Assembly (NCBI RefSeq): GCF_036017915.1
Contig: NZ_CP107929.1
Location: 868,001-932,000, forward strand
DNA length: 64,000 nucleotides
From: Micromonospora sp. NBC_00421
GTDB taxonomy: Bacteria > Actinomycetota > Actinomycetes > Mycobacteriales > Micromonosporaceae
Direction: 5' to 3'
Shown here in pieces: positions 8,815 to 17,806 of the stretch. The translations under genes were made by a program, and so were the position numbers. Position 1 is the stretch's first letter, and every line of letters starts with the position of its first letter. Under the pieces are notes generated by a model. That model was not told the origin of the DNA and did no database searches. It saw only the letters and a list, made by a program, of their open reading frames with translations.

Positions 8815-9082
8815 CCCGCAGAGTGTGTGCCGAGGTTGAACCGTGCGGCCGGCCCGATTGGGCACGAGGTGGGACACCCGGCCGCGCCACCTCCGGTGCG
8901 GGCCGACCGATCGGTCCGGACTCTGGTTACCGGCAGGTTTCGCGACTTCACAGGTCGGGCAGTGTAGGCGCACGGAACGGCCGGGCGGGCGCGTTTCCGC
9001 ACTTCACCGGCCCGGTACCGGCTCGCCGTGCACCGGGGCGCGGGTGACTTCCCCGGTATTCGCCGAAGAGAGGGGGAGAGCG

Positions 9083-10372
9083 ATGACGGACCCCGGAACG
9101 GCCCGGCACCGGCGTCGGCCGGCGCTCCGGGCCGGGGCGGCGGCAGCCGCGCTGGCGCTGGTCGCGCCGCTGGCCGCATGCGGCGCTGACGACGGCGACG
9201 GAGGTACGCCCACGATCAACCTGTACTACCCACCCGAGCAGAACCTGCAGAAGGTGGTCGACGACTGCAACACCCGGGCCGAGGGCCGCTACCAGATCAC
9301 CTACCGGGTGCTGCCCCGGCAGGCCGACGACCAGCGGGTGCAGTTGGTCCGCCGGTTGGCCGCCGAGGACACCGGGATGGACGTGCTCGGCCTCGACGTC
9401 ACCTGGACCCAGGAGTTCGCCAGCGCGAAGTGGATCCGGGAGTGGACCGGTCAGGACAAGAGCGAGGTGGAGCAGGGCACCCTGGCGGGCCCGCTGGACA
9501 CCGCCCGGTACGAGGGCAAGCTCTACGGAGCGCCGAAGAACACCAACGTGCAGCTGCTCTGGTACCGCAGTGACCTGGTCCCCGAGGCCCCGAAGAGCTG
9601 GGACGACATGATCAGCGTCGCCAAGGACCTCAAGGGGCAGGGCAAGCCCCACCAGGTGCTCACCATGGGCGCGCAGTACGAGGGCCTGGTGGTGCTCTAC
9701 AACACCCTGGCCGAGAGCGCCGGCGGCAAGATCCTCAGCGACGACGGCAAGAAGGCCGTGATGGACGAGGGCACCGTCAAGGCCCTCGACCAGCTCCAGC
9801 GGTTTGCCACGTCGGGCGTGACGTCGCCGTCGTTCAGCAACTCCACCGAGGATCCGGTCCGGTTGGACTTCCAGTCCGGTAAGGGTGCCTTCCAGGTCAA
9901 CTGGCCGTTCGTCTACCCGGCGTTGCAGGAGGCGGACCCGGAGCTGGCCAAGAAGGTCAAGTGGGCCCGGGTGCCCGGCGTCGACGCGAACACCCCCAGC
10001 AAGGTCACCATCGGCGGGGTCAACATGGCGGTCAGCGCCTACTCCAAGCACCCGACGGAGTCGTTCGAGGCGGCGAAGTGCCTCCGGGACGCCAGGAACC
10101 AGAAGTTCTCCGCGATCAACGACGGGGTGCCACCGACCATCGAGGCGGTCTACGACGACCCGGAGATGGACGAGGCGTACCCGATGAAGGAGACCATCCT
10201 GGAGGAGTTGAAGGAGCCGGCGGTCCGGCCGCTGACCCCCGCGTACCAGAGCATCTCCACGGTGATGTCGGCGATCCTGTCGCCGCCGTCGGCGATCCGG
10301 CCGGAGCAGACGGCCAAGGAACTACGCAAGGCGATCTCCGACGCGCTCCAGTCCAAGGGGGTCCTGCCGTGA
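9083..10372 (+). CDS. lpqY: Trehalose-type ABC transporter substrate-binding lipoprotein LpqY (429 aa)
   Basis: An N-terminal lipoprotein signal peptide ends in the lipobox LAAC at about residue 33, so the mature protein is anchored outside the membrane. The body matches LpqY of the mycobacterial trehalose importer along its length: segments such as LGLDVTWTQEFA, GAPKNTNVQLLWYR, GAFQVNWPFVYPAL, KVTIGGVNMAVS and AVRPLTPAYQSIS have direct counterparts there. LpqY captures trehalose for SugABC. ATG 9083 follows AGGGGGAGAG. The three downstream genes overlap or nearly abut, giving one operon. Substrate is inferred from homology recalled from memory. Confidence 0.85.
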   Translation: MTDPGTARHRRRPALRAGAAAAALALVAPLAACGADDGDGGTPTINLYYPPEQNLQKVVDDCNTRAEGRYQITYRVLPRQADDQRVQLVRRLAAEDTGMDVLGLDVTWTQEFASAKWIREWTGQDKSEVEQGTLAGPLDTARYEGKLYGAPKNTNVQLLWYRSDLVPEAPKSWDDMISVAKDLKGQGKPHQVLTMGAQYEGLVVLYNTLAESAGGKILSDDGKKAVMDEGTVKALDQLQRFATSGVTSPSFSNSTEDPVRLDFQSGKGAFQVNWPFVYPALQEADPELAKKVKWARVPGVDANTPSKVTIGGVNMAVSAYSKHPTESFEAAKCLRDARNQKFSAINDGVPPTIEAVYDDPEMDEAYPMKETILEELKEPAVRPLTPAYQSISTVMSAILSPPSAIRPEQTAKELRKAISDALQSKGVLP

Positions 10373-11268
10373 GCCGGCGTGCCCCGTTGAGCGAGAACAA
10401 GAAGGCCGAACGGAAGCTCGGCTGGCTGCTCTGCGCCCCGGCCGCGCTGGTCATGGTGCTGGTCACCGCGTACCCGATCATCTATTCGGTCTGGCTGTCG
10501 TTGCAGCGCTTCGACCTGCGCTTCCCCGACCAGCGCGAGTTCATCGGGCTGGAGAACTACGTCACCGTGCTCAGCAACGAGTTCTGGTGGACCGCGTTCG
10601 GGGTGACCATGCTGATCACGGTGGTCACCGTCGCCGTCGAGCTGGTGCTCGGTATGGGGTTGGCCCTGGTCATGCACCGCACCCTGGTCGGCCGGGGGAT
10701 CGTCCGGACCGCCGCGCTGATCCCGTACGGCATCGTCACGGTGGTCGCCGCGTTCTCCTGGCGGTACGCCTGGACGCCCGGCACCGGTTACCTGGCCAAC
10801 CTCTTCGACGGCAGCGCCCCGCTGACCGAGCGGGCCAGCTCGCTGGCGATCATCATGCTGGCGGAGATCTGGAAGACCACCCCGTTCATGGCCCTGCTGC
10901 TGATGGCCGGGCTGGCGCTGGTCCCGGAGGACCTGCTCAAAGCGGCCTCCACCGACGGGGCGACGGCGTGGCAGCGGTTCACCAAGGTGATGCTGCCGGT
11001 GATGAAGCCGGCGATCCTGGTCGCCCTGCTGTTCCGCACCCTGGACGCGTTCCGGGTCTTCGACAACATCTTCGTGCTCACCAACGGCGGCAACGAGACC
11101 TCGTCGGTGTCGATGCTCGCCTACAACAACCTGATCCGGGGGCTCAACCTCGGCATCGGCTCCACGATGTCCGTGCTGATCTTCATCACGGTGGCGATCA
11201 TCGCGTTCGTCTTCGTGAAGCTGTTCGGCACCGCTGCCCCGGGCAGCGACGACGGGGAGAGGCGCTGA
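10369..11268 (+). CDS. sugA: ABC sugar transporter permease SugA/MalF type (299 aa)
   Basis: It starts with GTG at 10369, overlapping the lpqY stop as GTGA. Six transmembrane helices are apparent, the first at about residues 19-41 ([20 protein letters not shown]). The cytoplasmic EAA loop that docks on the ATPase is visible as [18 protein letters not shown] (near residue 190). It forms the heterodimeric channel with SugB. Confidence 0.9.
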   Translation: MSRRAPLSENKKAERKLGWLLCAPAALVMVLVTAYPIIYSVWLSLQRFDLRFPDQREFIGLENYVTVLSNEFWWTAFGVTMLITVVTVAVELVLGMGLALVMHRTLVGRGIVRTAALIPYGIVTVVAAFSWRYAWTPGTGYLANLFDGSAPLTERASSLAIIMLAEIWKTTPFMALLLMAGLALVPEDLLKAASTDGATAWQRFTKVMLPVMKPAILVALLFRTLDAFRVFDNIFVLTNGGNETSSVSMLAYNNLIRGLNLGIGSTMSVLIFITVAIIAFVFVKLFGTAAPGSDDGERR

Positions 11269-11269
11269 C

Positions 11270-12103
11270 ATGGCCGACACCACCACCCGGGCGAAGCTGC
11301 GCTGGGGCCTGATCGACGTCATAGTGGTCGTCTTCGCCCTGGTTCCGGTGCTCTGGATCGCCTCCCTGTCGTTCAAGACCCCGGCCACCCTGACCGACGG
11401 CAAGTTCTGGCCGAGGGAGTGGACGCTCGACAACTACAGGAGCATCTTCGACACCGACCAGTTCGTCCGGGCCCTGGTCAACTCGATCGGCATCGCCCTG
11501 ATCGCCACGCTCATCGCGGTGGTGCTCGGCGCGATGGCCGCGTACGCGATCAGCCGGCTGGACTTCCCCGGCAAGCGCCTGCTGGTCGGGGTGTCCCTGC
11601 TGATCGCGATGTTCCCGCAGGTGTCGCTGGTGTCGCCGCTGTTCGAGATCGAGCGGCAGTTGGGCCTCTTCGACACCTGGCCGGGGCTGATCCTGCCGTA
11701 CATCACCTTCGCGCTGCCGCTGGCGATCTACACGCTGTCGGCGTTCTTCAAGCAGATCCCGTGGGACCTGGAGAAGGCGGCCAAGATGGACGGCGCGACC
11801 CAGGCGCAGGCGTTCCGGCGGGTCATCGCCCCGCTTGCCGCCCCGGGCCTGTTCACCACGGCGATCCTGGTCTTCATCTTCTGCTGGAACGACTTCCTGT
11901 TCGCCATCACGCTCACCTCGACCGAGCGGGCCCGTACGGTGCCGGTGGCGCTGTCGTTCTTCACCGGCGAGTCGCAGTTCGAGGACCCCACCGGGGCGAT
12001 CTGCGCCGCCGCCGTGGTGATCACCATTCCGATCATCCTGTTCGTGCTCTTCTTCCAGCGCCGCATCGTCTCCGGTCTGACCTCCGGCGCAGTCAAGGGA
12101 TAG
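11270..12103 (+). CDS. sugB: ABC sugar transporter permease SugB/MalG type (277 aa)
   Basis: The gene starts one base after the sugA stop. Six hydrophobic helices are seen, with the EAA loop [20 protein letters not shown] (near residue 165) that contacts the nucleotide-binding subunit. The C-terminus [12 protein letters not shown] is typical of MalG-class permeases. It acts in the membrane with SugA. Confidence 0.9.
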   Translation: MADTTTRAKLRWGLIDVIVVVFALVPVLWIASLSFKTPATLTDGKFWPREWTLDNYRSIFDTDQFVRALVNSIGIALIATLIAVVLGAMAAYAISRLDFPGKRLLVGVSLLIAMFPQVSLVSPLFEIERQLGLFDTWPGLILPYITFALPLAIYTLSAFFKQIPWDLEKAAKMDGATQAQAFRRVIAPLAAPGLFTTAILVFIFCWNDFLFAITLTSTERARTVPVALSFFTGESQFEDPTGAICAAAVVITIPIILFVLFFQRRIVSGLTSGAVKG

Positions 12104-12111
12104 GTGACAAA

Positions 12112-13317
12112 ATGGCTGACATCGTGCTGGACAAGGTGAGCAAGAGCTTCCCCGACGGCACCGTCGCGGTGCAGGACGTCGACCTGGAGATCGCCGACGG
12201 TGAGTTCGTCATCCTGGTCGGCCCGTCGGGGTGCGGGAAGTCCACCACCCTCAACATGATCGCCGGGCTGGAGGACATCAGCTCCGGTGAGCTGCGCATC
12301 GGCGGGCAGCGGGTCAACGACAAGGCGCCCCGGGACCGGGACATCGCGATGGTGTTCCAGTCCTACGCGCTCTACCCGAACATGACCGTGCGGGAGAACA
12401 TGGCCTTCCCGCTGCGGCTGGCCAAACTCGACAAGGAGACCATCGACTCCAAGGTCGAGGAGGCGGCGAAGGTCCTGGAGCTGACCGCGCTGCTGGACCG
12501 CAAGCCGGCCAACCTCTCCGGTGGGCAGCGCCAGCGGGTGGCGATGGGCCGGGCGATCGTCCGGCAGCCCAAGGCGTTCCTGATGGACGAGCCGCTGTCC
12601 AACCTGGATGCGAAGCTGCGGGTGCAGATGCGCACGGTGGTGTCCCGGTTGCAGAAGAAGCTCGGCACCACGACCGTCTACGTGACCCACGACCAGACCG
12701 AGGCGATGACCCTGGGCGACCGCGTGGTGATCATGCGGGGCGGCGCGATCCAGCAGGTCGGCCCGCCCCAGGAGCTGTACGACCACCCCCGCAACCTCTT
12801 CGTGGCAGGGTTCATCGGCTCCCCGTCGATGAACTTCCTGCACGCCGCCGTGGAGGACGGGAAGCTGCGTACCGCCCTGGGCGACGTGCCGATCGGCGAG
12901 CGGATCCGCCGCGAACTGGAGGGTGCCGACGCGCCCCGGGAGCTGATCCTCGGCATCCGCCCGGAGCACTTCGAGGACGCCGAACTGATCGACGACGAGG
13001 CGCGGGCCCGGGGGATGGAGTTCACCGCGCCGGCCGACATCGTCGAGTCGATGGGCTCCGACAAGTACGTCTACTTCACCGTGGAGGGGCAGCGGGCCAG
13101 CGCCGCCGAGTTGGAGGAGTTGGCCGCCGACGCCGGTGCCGACTTCAGCGGGGGCGGGGGCAACCTGGTGACCCGGTTGTCGGCCGAGTCGCCGGTGCAG
13201 GAGGGGGAGGACCGGCGGGTCTGGTTCAACCTGGAGAAGATCCACCTGTTCGACCCGTCGTCCGGGCGGAACCTCACCCTGCACGAGGGCCGGTCAGCCG
13301 GCACGCTCGGCGACTGA
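12112..13317 (+). CDS. sugC: ABC sugar transporter ATPase SugC/MsmK type (401 aa)
   Basis: Walker A GPSGCGKST (about residue 37), signature LSGGQRQRVAMGRA, Walker B AFLMDEPLSNLD and the switch histidine in VYVTHDQ are intact. The C-terminal 150 residues form the regulatory MOP/OB-fold domain of the CUT1 sugar ATPases. ATG 12112 lies eight bases past the sugB stop. It powers the LpqY-SugAB importer. The frame is open further upstream across sugB, but the family starts at MADIVLDKV. Confidence 0.9.
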   Translation: MADIVLDKVSKSFPDGTVAVQDVDLEIADGEFVILVGPSGCGKSTTLNMIAGLEDISSGELRIGGQRVNDKAPRDRDIAMVFQSYALYPNMTVRENMAFPLRLAKLDKETIDSKVEEAAKVLELTALLDRKPANLSGGQRQRVAMGRAIVRQPKAFLMDEPLSNLDAKLRVQMRTVVSRLQKKLGTTTVYVTHDQTEAMTLGDRVVIMRGGAIQQVGPPQELYDHPRNLFVAGFIGSPSMNFLHAAVEDGKLRTALGDVPIGERIRRELEGADAPRELILGIRPEHFEDAELIDDEARARGMEFTAPADIVESMGSDKYVYFTVEGQRASAAELEELAADAGADFSGGGGNLVTRLSAESPVQEGEDRRVWFNLEKIHLFDPSSGRNLTLHEGRSAGTLGD

Positions 13318-13385
13318 TCCGCCGGGTGCGCGGTCGACCGGGGCGGTGACGACCCGCCCGCCGGGGGCCGGTGCGACACGGTCCG

Positions 13386-13422
13386 GCGGGGTGGCGGCCG
13401 GAGGATACGACCGCCACCCCGC
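13386..13422. terminator. Bidirectional terminator between sugC and the CE1 esterase
   Basis: Perfect 12-bp arms (GCGGGGTGGCGG and CCGCCACCCCGC, 13-nt loop) lie between the two convergent genes, 68 bp after sugC and 39 bp after the esterase stop. Confidence 0.7.
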
Positions 13423-13461
13423 GTCGGCATCGTGCCATGGTGGTACGGGGTTGTCGGACCG

Positions 13462-14838
13462 TCAGCTACGGGTGGCCCATTGCTGGTTACCGCCTCCGTT
13501 GCACGCCCACAGGTTGAGTTGCGTCCCGTTGGCGGTGCCGGCGCCGACGGCGTCCAGGCAGAGTCCCGACTGGGCGGAGGTGATGGTCCCGTTGCTGTTG
13601 CGGTTCCACTGCTGGTTCGCGCCGCCGTTGCAGTCCCAGATCTGGACGACGGTGCCGTTGCTGGTGCCCGACCCGCTGGCGTCCAGGCACTTGTTGCCGT
13701 AGACGGTCAGGGTGCGGTTGGCGGTATGGGTCCAGCGCTGGTTGCTGTTGCCGTGGCAGTCCCACAGCTGCAACCGGGCGCCGTTGCTCGTGCTGGAGTT
13801 GGCGACGTCGATGCAACGGCCCGACTGGCCACCCGCGATCATCACGTTCGCCTCGCCGGCCGGCGGCGTGGTCGGCGGCGTGGTGGTCGGCGGCGGCGTG
13901 GTCGGCGGGGTGGTCGGCGGCGTGGTGGTCGGCGGGGTCGATCCGAACTGGGTGAAGAACCGCCACACCTCAGGCTTGACCCAGCTTCGCGCGCCGCTCT
14001 CACAGCCGGCACAACCGTCCACCGGACCCTGCTGGTGGCCCCCGTCGAACGGGGCCCAGACCACCGGGTAGCCGGCCCGGCACGAGTAGGTGGTGATGAT
14101 GTGGGTCAGGCTGCCCCGCGCGGGCTCGGGAGCGTTCTGCGCCGCGCAACCGTTGTTCCTGAGCCACCTGTCACGTAGTGACCGGCCGTTCTGGATGTTG
14201 TCGCTGATGCCGTGAATGCCCAGGTACGCCACGGGTTGGGTCCCGCCACTGCAGCCACTGATCGTTCCGGGGGCGGCGATGGCCGCGACCGCACGGAACA
14301 CCGTCGGCCGGGAACACGCCAACGAGTAGCTCATCGCGCCGCCGTAGCTGAACCCGACCGAGAAGCGTTGCGTCGTGTCGACGCAGAGCGCGTTGTCGAT
14401 CATGCGGATCATGTCGTCGGTGAAGGTGACGTCCTCACCGTTGGTGTTGGCCCAGCCGTTGTTGATGCCCTGTGGGGCGACGAAGATCGTGGTGTTGTTC
14501 GACTGCGACAGCATGCCGTAGTAGGCCCAGGGGTAGCCGTCGGTTCCGCCCGAGGCGACGGCACTGGCGGTGCCGCCCAGCCAGTGGAACCCGAAGGCCA
14601 GCCTGTGTGGGTAGGTGTTGTTGTAGCTGTCGGGGAGCCGGAGGATGAAGCTGCGGCTCTTGCCGCCGCTCTGGATGGTGTGGGTGCCGCTGTTCAGCCC
14701 CGGGGCCTTGCCGCAGCCGGCAGTGGTGGCCGCCGCGGCCGGTGGCGCGTTCGTGATGACGTTCGCGCCGACGGCGACCAGGACCAGGGCGGCCAGGATC
14801 GTCCCGATTAGTGGGGCCGAGCGTTTGCGAGGTGGCAC
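13462..14838 (-). CDS. Secreted CE1-type esterase with CBM13/ricin-B domain (458 aa)
   Basis: An N-terminal signal peptide (about residues 1-37, ending near PPAAAA) directs secretion. The catalytic part (about 40-300) resembles feruloyl esterases and PHB depolymerases of CE1: GFHWLGG forms the oxyanion region, GFSYGGAM holds the serine nucleophile, and an aspartate and a histidine (FDGGHQQGP) complete the triad. A Pro/Thr linker (about 305-330) leads to a ricin-B-type CBM13 with three QxW repeats (NQRW, NQQW, NQQW), which binds xylan or galactose-type sugars. It probably cleaves ferulic or acetyl esters of plant polysaccharide. Confidence 0.85.
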   Translation of the reverse strand: MPPRKRSAPLIGTILAALVLVAVGANVITNAPPAAAATTAGCGKAPGLNSGTHTIQSGGKSRSFILRLPDSYNNTYPHRLAFGFHWLGGTASAVASGGTDGYPWAYYGMLSQSNNTTIFVAPQGINNGWANTNGEDVTFTDDMIRMIDNALCVDTTQRFSVGFSYGGAMSYSLACSRPTVFRAVAAIAAPGTISGCSGGTQPVAYLGIHGISDNIQNGRSLRDRWLRNNGCAAQNAPEPARGSLTHIITTYSCRAGYPVVWAPFDGGHQQGPVDGCAGCESGARSWVKPEVWRFFTQFGSTPPTTTPPTTPPTTPPPTTTPPTTPPAGEANVMIAGGQSGRCIDVANSSTSNGARLQLWDCHGNSNQRWTHTANRTLTVYGNKCLDASGSGTSNGTVVQIWDCNGGANQQWNRNSNGTITSAQSGLCLDAVGAGTANGTQLNLWACNGGGNQQWATRS

Positions 14839-15033
14839 GGGGTCGTCTCCTTACGGGGAGGCCGTCATCCGGTTCGGGGGTGTGACGCCAGAGCACTACC
14901 TGAGCCACCCGACCGGACGCGAAGGCGTCACCGAAGCATCGACGTCAGCATGGGACGGGCGGTCGAAGCGGCGGGCGCAGACGTCGACCGGTCCGGTGTC
15001 ATCTCGACCCTCCGGACGGGACGCGGAATCAGT

Positions 15034-15080
15034 GCATATATCGATGCTCATATTGGTATGACGTACGACGTCTGTCAAGT
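15034..15080 (-). promoter_or_regulatory. Possible promoter and palindromic site upstream of the CE1 esterase
   Basis: On the minus strand a TTGACA hexamer (about 15079-15074) is followed after roughly 17 nt by an AT-rich segment (CAATAT). The interval contains GACGTCGTACGTC, a near-palindrome that could be an operator, and a second imperfect palindrome around GCATATATCGATGC. This AT-rich block stands out in otherwise GC-rich DNA. It is about 200 bp from the start codon. Confidence 0.4.
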
Positions 15081-15102
15081 CTCTGCCGCTGCGGCAGGCG
15101 GG

Positions 15103-16209
15103 CTACCAGGAGAGGTGCAGCGGCAGGGCGAGGAAGCGGGCGTAGCCTTCCAACGCCGCCTCGACCCGCTGCCTGGTCGACGGGTCCAGCGTGACCAGCG
15201 GCTGCACCGTCACGGTGACCCTGGTCCGGGCGAGGCGGCGCTTCCAGGTGCCGATCACCCGGCCGCCGCGTACCACGGTGGACTGGAAGACCCCGTTGCC
15301 GCCGGGGACCACCGCCGACATGTGTGCCGGGTCGACCATCAGGGTCCGGTCCTTGAAGCCCAGCAGGTATTCGTCGAAGCCGGGCAGCACGTGCACGTCG
15401 TCCACCGGCAGGCGGGGCGCGTCGAGCAACGTCGGGTCGAGATACGACTCCACCCCGTCGACCTGCACCCGGGCCAACTGTCCGGCGTCGGTGGCGACCG
15501 CGACGGCGCGTTTCGCGTCGGTGGCGGTCAGCCCCGTCCAGCCGGTGAAGTCCTGCCGGGTCGTCGGCCCGTGACTGCGGAAGTACCGGCGGGCCAGGAT
15601 GCCCAGCGCCTCGTCCCGCGCGGGCCGGTGCGGGTCGGGGGCCCACTCGTCGAGCAGCGCGAAGGTCTGCTCGGTGCCCACGTGCGGGGTGATGCAGGTG
15701 ACGCCCCGCTGGCTGGCGTACCAGAGCAGGTGGTAGCCGCGCTGACCGGTGACGTCGACGCCGGCGGCGGTGAGCGCGGCCAGGCACTGGGCGCGGGTCA
15801 GCCGGCCGCCGCCGGCCAGCGCCGCGCCGAGCACGTCGGCGGCCCGGTCGGCCTCGGCCTCGGTCAGCCCGATCACGGCCCGGCGGGCCGGTGCCCCGGC
15901 CAGTGCCCGTACGCCGGTCAACTCCAGCATCCAGCGGGCGTCCCGGCAGGGCACCAGGTGCACGGTGCCGCGCATCGGCCAGGTGCGCAGCGCCTCGCGC
16001 CGCTCGAGGGCGGCCCGCACGTCGGCCTCGGTGCGGCCGGGCAGCCGCAGCCCCAGCGACCACAGGCCGCTCGCCGCGTCCTGGGCCTGCATGGCCCCGA
16101 ACCACTCCACCACCCCGGCGACGTCCGCCGGGCGGCCGGTCGGATGTTCCCGCAGGGCCAGCGCGGTCATCCGCAACGTCAGCGCCTCGCCACCGGTCAG
16201 CTCCACCAC
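15103..16209 (-). CDS. Winged-helix DNA-binding protein, AlkZ-like DNA glycosylase family (368 aa)
   Basis: The N-terminus (about residues 1-110) has the family start LREHPTGRPADVAGVVEWFG followed by MQAQDAASGLWSLGLRLPG, and GTVHLVPCRDARWM follows. The C-terminal half includes LPGFDEYLLGFKDR, characteristic of the HTH_42/AlkZ family, in which a QxQ/QxD-type motif removes damaged bases or unhooks DNA crosslinks. Here MQAQD lies at the expected place. The GTG at 16209 is chosen as start because the reading frame before it has no family similarity. Cytoplasmic; whether it is a true glycosylase or a regulator is open. Confidence 0.75.
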   Translation of the reverse strand: MVELTGGEALTLRMTALALREHPTGRPADVAGVVEWFGAMQAQDAASGLWSLGLRLPGRTEADVRAALERREALRTWPMRGTVHLVPCRDARWMLELTGVRALAGAPARRAVIGLTEAEADRAADVLGAALAGGGRLTRAQCLAALTAAGVDVTGQRGYHLLWYASQRGVTCITPHVGTEQTFALLDEWAPDPHRPARDEALGILARRYFRSHGPTTRQDFTGWTGLTATDAKRAVAVATDAGQLARVQVDGVESYLDPTLLDAPRLPVDDVHVLPGFDEYLLGFKDRTLMVDPAHMSAVVPGGNGVFQSTVVRGGRVIGTWKRRLARTRVTVTVQPLVTLDPSTRQRVEAALEGYARFLALPLHLSW

Positions 16210-16291
16210 GCGGTCAGCATAGGAGCGTCCCCCGACACCAGCGGTCACGCCGGGCCCGAACCGGTGGTCACGGCCGTGGTGGGGCACCCCT

Positions 16292-16331
16292 GATCGCGCT
16301 ACGCCGGTTGCCGAACCGGCGGAGCGCGATC
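16292..16331. terminator. Long two-part hairpin, probable terminator
   Basis: GATCGCGCT pairs with AGCGCGATC, and inside it GCCGGTT pairs with AACCGGC around a GCCG loop, separated by a 2x2 internal loop. It lies between the GNAT gene and the AlkZ-like gene on the minus strand, about 155 bp past the GNAT stop. Confidence 0.55.
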
Positions 16332-16485
16332 CCCCGTGCAGGTCCCCCCGGCTACCGATGGTGGTCTCCACCCCCGGCATCCGTGCCCCCCAGGATCGCG
16401 TTCCGGCCCCGGGCGTGGGAGCGTTCCCGGGCGGAACTTGCGGAAATCTTGAGCTGCGGCCGAAACTCCCGGGACCGGCGGCCGG

Positions 16486-16977
16486 TCAGTCGAGCGGGCG
16501 GTGCATCACCAGCAGGTCGACCAGGCCGAGGTCGGGATGGCGGAAACCCTCCGGCACCCGGCCGACCACCGCGAATCCCAACGACTCCCACAGCGCCACC
16601 GCCCGGGTGTTGCTGGCCACCACCGCGTTGAACTGCATCGCCCGGTAGCCGTCGCCCCGGGCCAGCTCCAGCACGTACACCCCGAGGGCCCGGCCGACGC
16701 CGCGACCCGCCGCCGTCGGCGCGACCATGAAGCTGGCGTTCGCCACGTGGTCACCCGGCCCGTCCTGGTTGGCGACCAGCTTCGCCGTCCCCAGGACCGT
16801 CCCGTCGGCGTCGACCGCGACGACGGTACGACCCGGCGGGGCGACCAGCCACCGTCGGCGGGCGTCGTCCTCGCCGACGTCGCGGGGCCAGGTGTACGTC
16901 TGCCCGGTGGCGACGATCTCCCGCAGGAAGGGCCAGATGGCCGGCCAGTCCTCGGCGGTGGCGGCGCGCAACTGCAT
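16486..16977 (-). CDS. GNAT-family N-acetyltransferase (163 aa)
   Basis: The protein has the GNAT fold motifs: a conserved N-terminal strand (MQLRAATAEDWPAIWPFL), and the acetyl-CoA pyrophosphate loop GRGVGRALGVYVLELA (motif A, R/Q-x-x-G-x-G/A) near residue 100. A conserved asparagine in ASNTRAVALWESLGF follows. It resembles phosphinothricin-type or ribosomal-type acetyltransferases. ATG 16977 is chosen because upstream residues are not conserved. Substrate unknown. Confidence 0.85.
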   Translation of the reverse strand: MQLRAATAEDWPAIWPFLREIVATGQTYTWPRDVGEDDARRRWLVAPPGRTVVAVDADGTVLGTAKLVANQDGPGDHVANASFMVAPTAAGRGVGRALGVYVLELARGDGYRAMQFNAVVASNTRAVALWESLGFAVVGRVPEGFRHPDLGLVDLLVMHRPLD

Positions 16978-17063
16978 GTCCGGATCATGCCATGGCCAAA
17001 CGTTTGACCCGGCGACCGGCGGGTAGTCGCCGGAGCTGACCCGAACCGAGGAGGACACAGACG

Positions 17064-17681
17064 ATGGACGGCCAGGTCAAGGTTGCGGTCATCTACTACA
17101 GCGCGACAGGCGTCACCTACCAGATGGCGCAGGCGGCCTGCGAGGCCGCCGGTGAGGCGGGGGCCGAGGTGCACCTGCGCAAGGTGCGGGAGTTGGCGCC
17201 CGACGAGGCGATCCGCTCCAACGCGGGTTGGCAGGCGCACCGGTTGGAAACCCAGGACGTGATGGAAGCGGAGATCGACGACCTGGCCTGGGCCGACGTG
17301 GTGATCTTCGGCTCCCCCACCCGGTACGGCATGATCGCCGCCCAGCTCAAGCAGTTCATCGACACCACTGGCCCGCTCTGGGCCAACGGGGCGTTGGCTG
17401 ACAAGGTCTACAGCGGCTTCACCTCCACCGCGACCTCGCACGGGGGCCAGGAGTCGACCCTGCTGTCGCTGTTCACGATCTTCTACCACTGGGGTGGTGT
17501 GGTGGTCACCCCTGGTTACACCGACCCGAGCCAGTTCGTCGCCGGCAACCCGTACGGCGCCTCGCACACCAGCAACAACGGCGAGGTCGCCCCGGATCAT
17601 GTGGCGCTCGCGGCCACCGCGCTGACCGCGAAGCGGGCGGTCCGCATCGGTGGTGCCGTCAAGCGTGGCCTCGCCGGCTGA
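17064..17681 (+). CDS. wrbA: NAD(P)H:quinone oxidoreductase, WrbA-like flavodoxin (205 aa)
   Basis: VAVIYYSATGVTYQMA is the FMN phosphate-binding loop, FGSPTRYGMIAAQLKQFID the flavin-binding middle motif, and FTSTATSHGGQESTLLS the type IV quinone reductase signature. WrbA proteins are cytoplasmic FMN enzymes that reduce quinones in two-electron steps under oxidative stress. GAGGAGGA precedes the ATG. It diverges from the GNAT gene. Confidence 0.9.
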   Translation: MDGQVKVAVIYYSATGVTYQMAQAACEAAGEAGAEVHLRKVRELAPDEAIRSNAGWQAHRLETQDVMEAEIDDLAWADVVIFGSPTRYGMIAAQLKQFIDTTGPLWANGALADKVYSGFTSTATSHGGQESTLLSLFTIFYHWGGVVVTPGYTDPSQFVAGNPYGASHTSNNGEVAPDHVALAATALTAKRAVRIGGAVKRGLAG

Positions 17682-17750
17682 GCCCTGCCGGAGCCCCCGG
17701 CCGGGCCGCACCACCCCACCCGCCACCGGACCGGGCCGGGTCGGACGGGT

Positions 17751-17797
17751 GACCGGTGGACCGGGCGGGGGCTCTCGACCCGTGCGGTCCACCGGTC
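17751..17797. terminator. Bidirectional terminator between wrbA and anthranilate synthase
   Basis: Perfect 13-bp arms GACCGGTGGACCG and CGGTCCACCGGTC with a 21-nt loop lie between two convergent genes. Confidence 0.65.
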
Positions 17798-17806
17798 AGC
17801 GCTGTG

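Noticed and set aside
13318..13461. Riboswitch-like structures between operons
   Set aside because: The hairpins found are simple inverted repeats at gene ends; no known riboswitch core was recognised.
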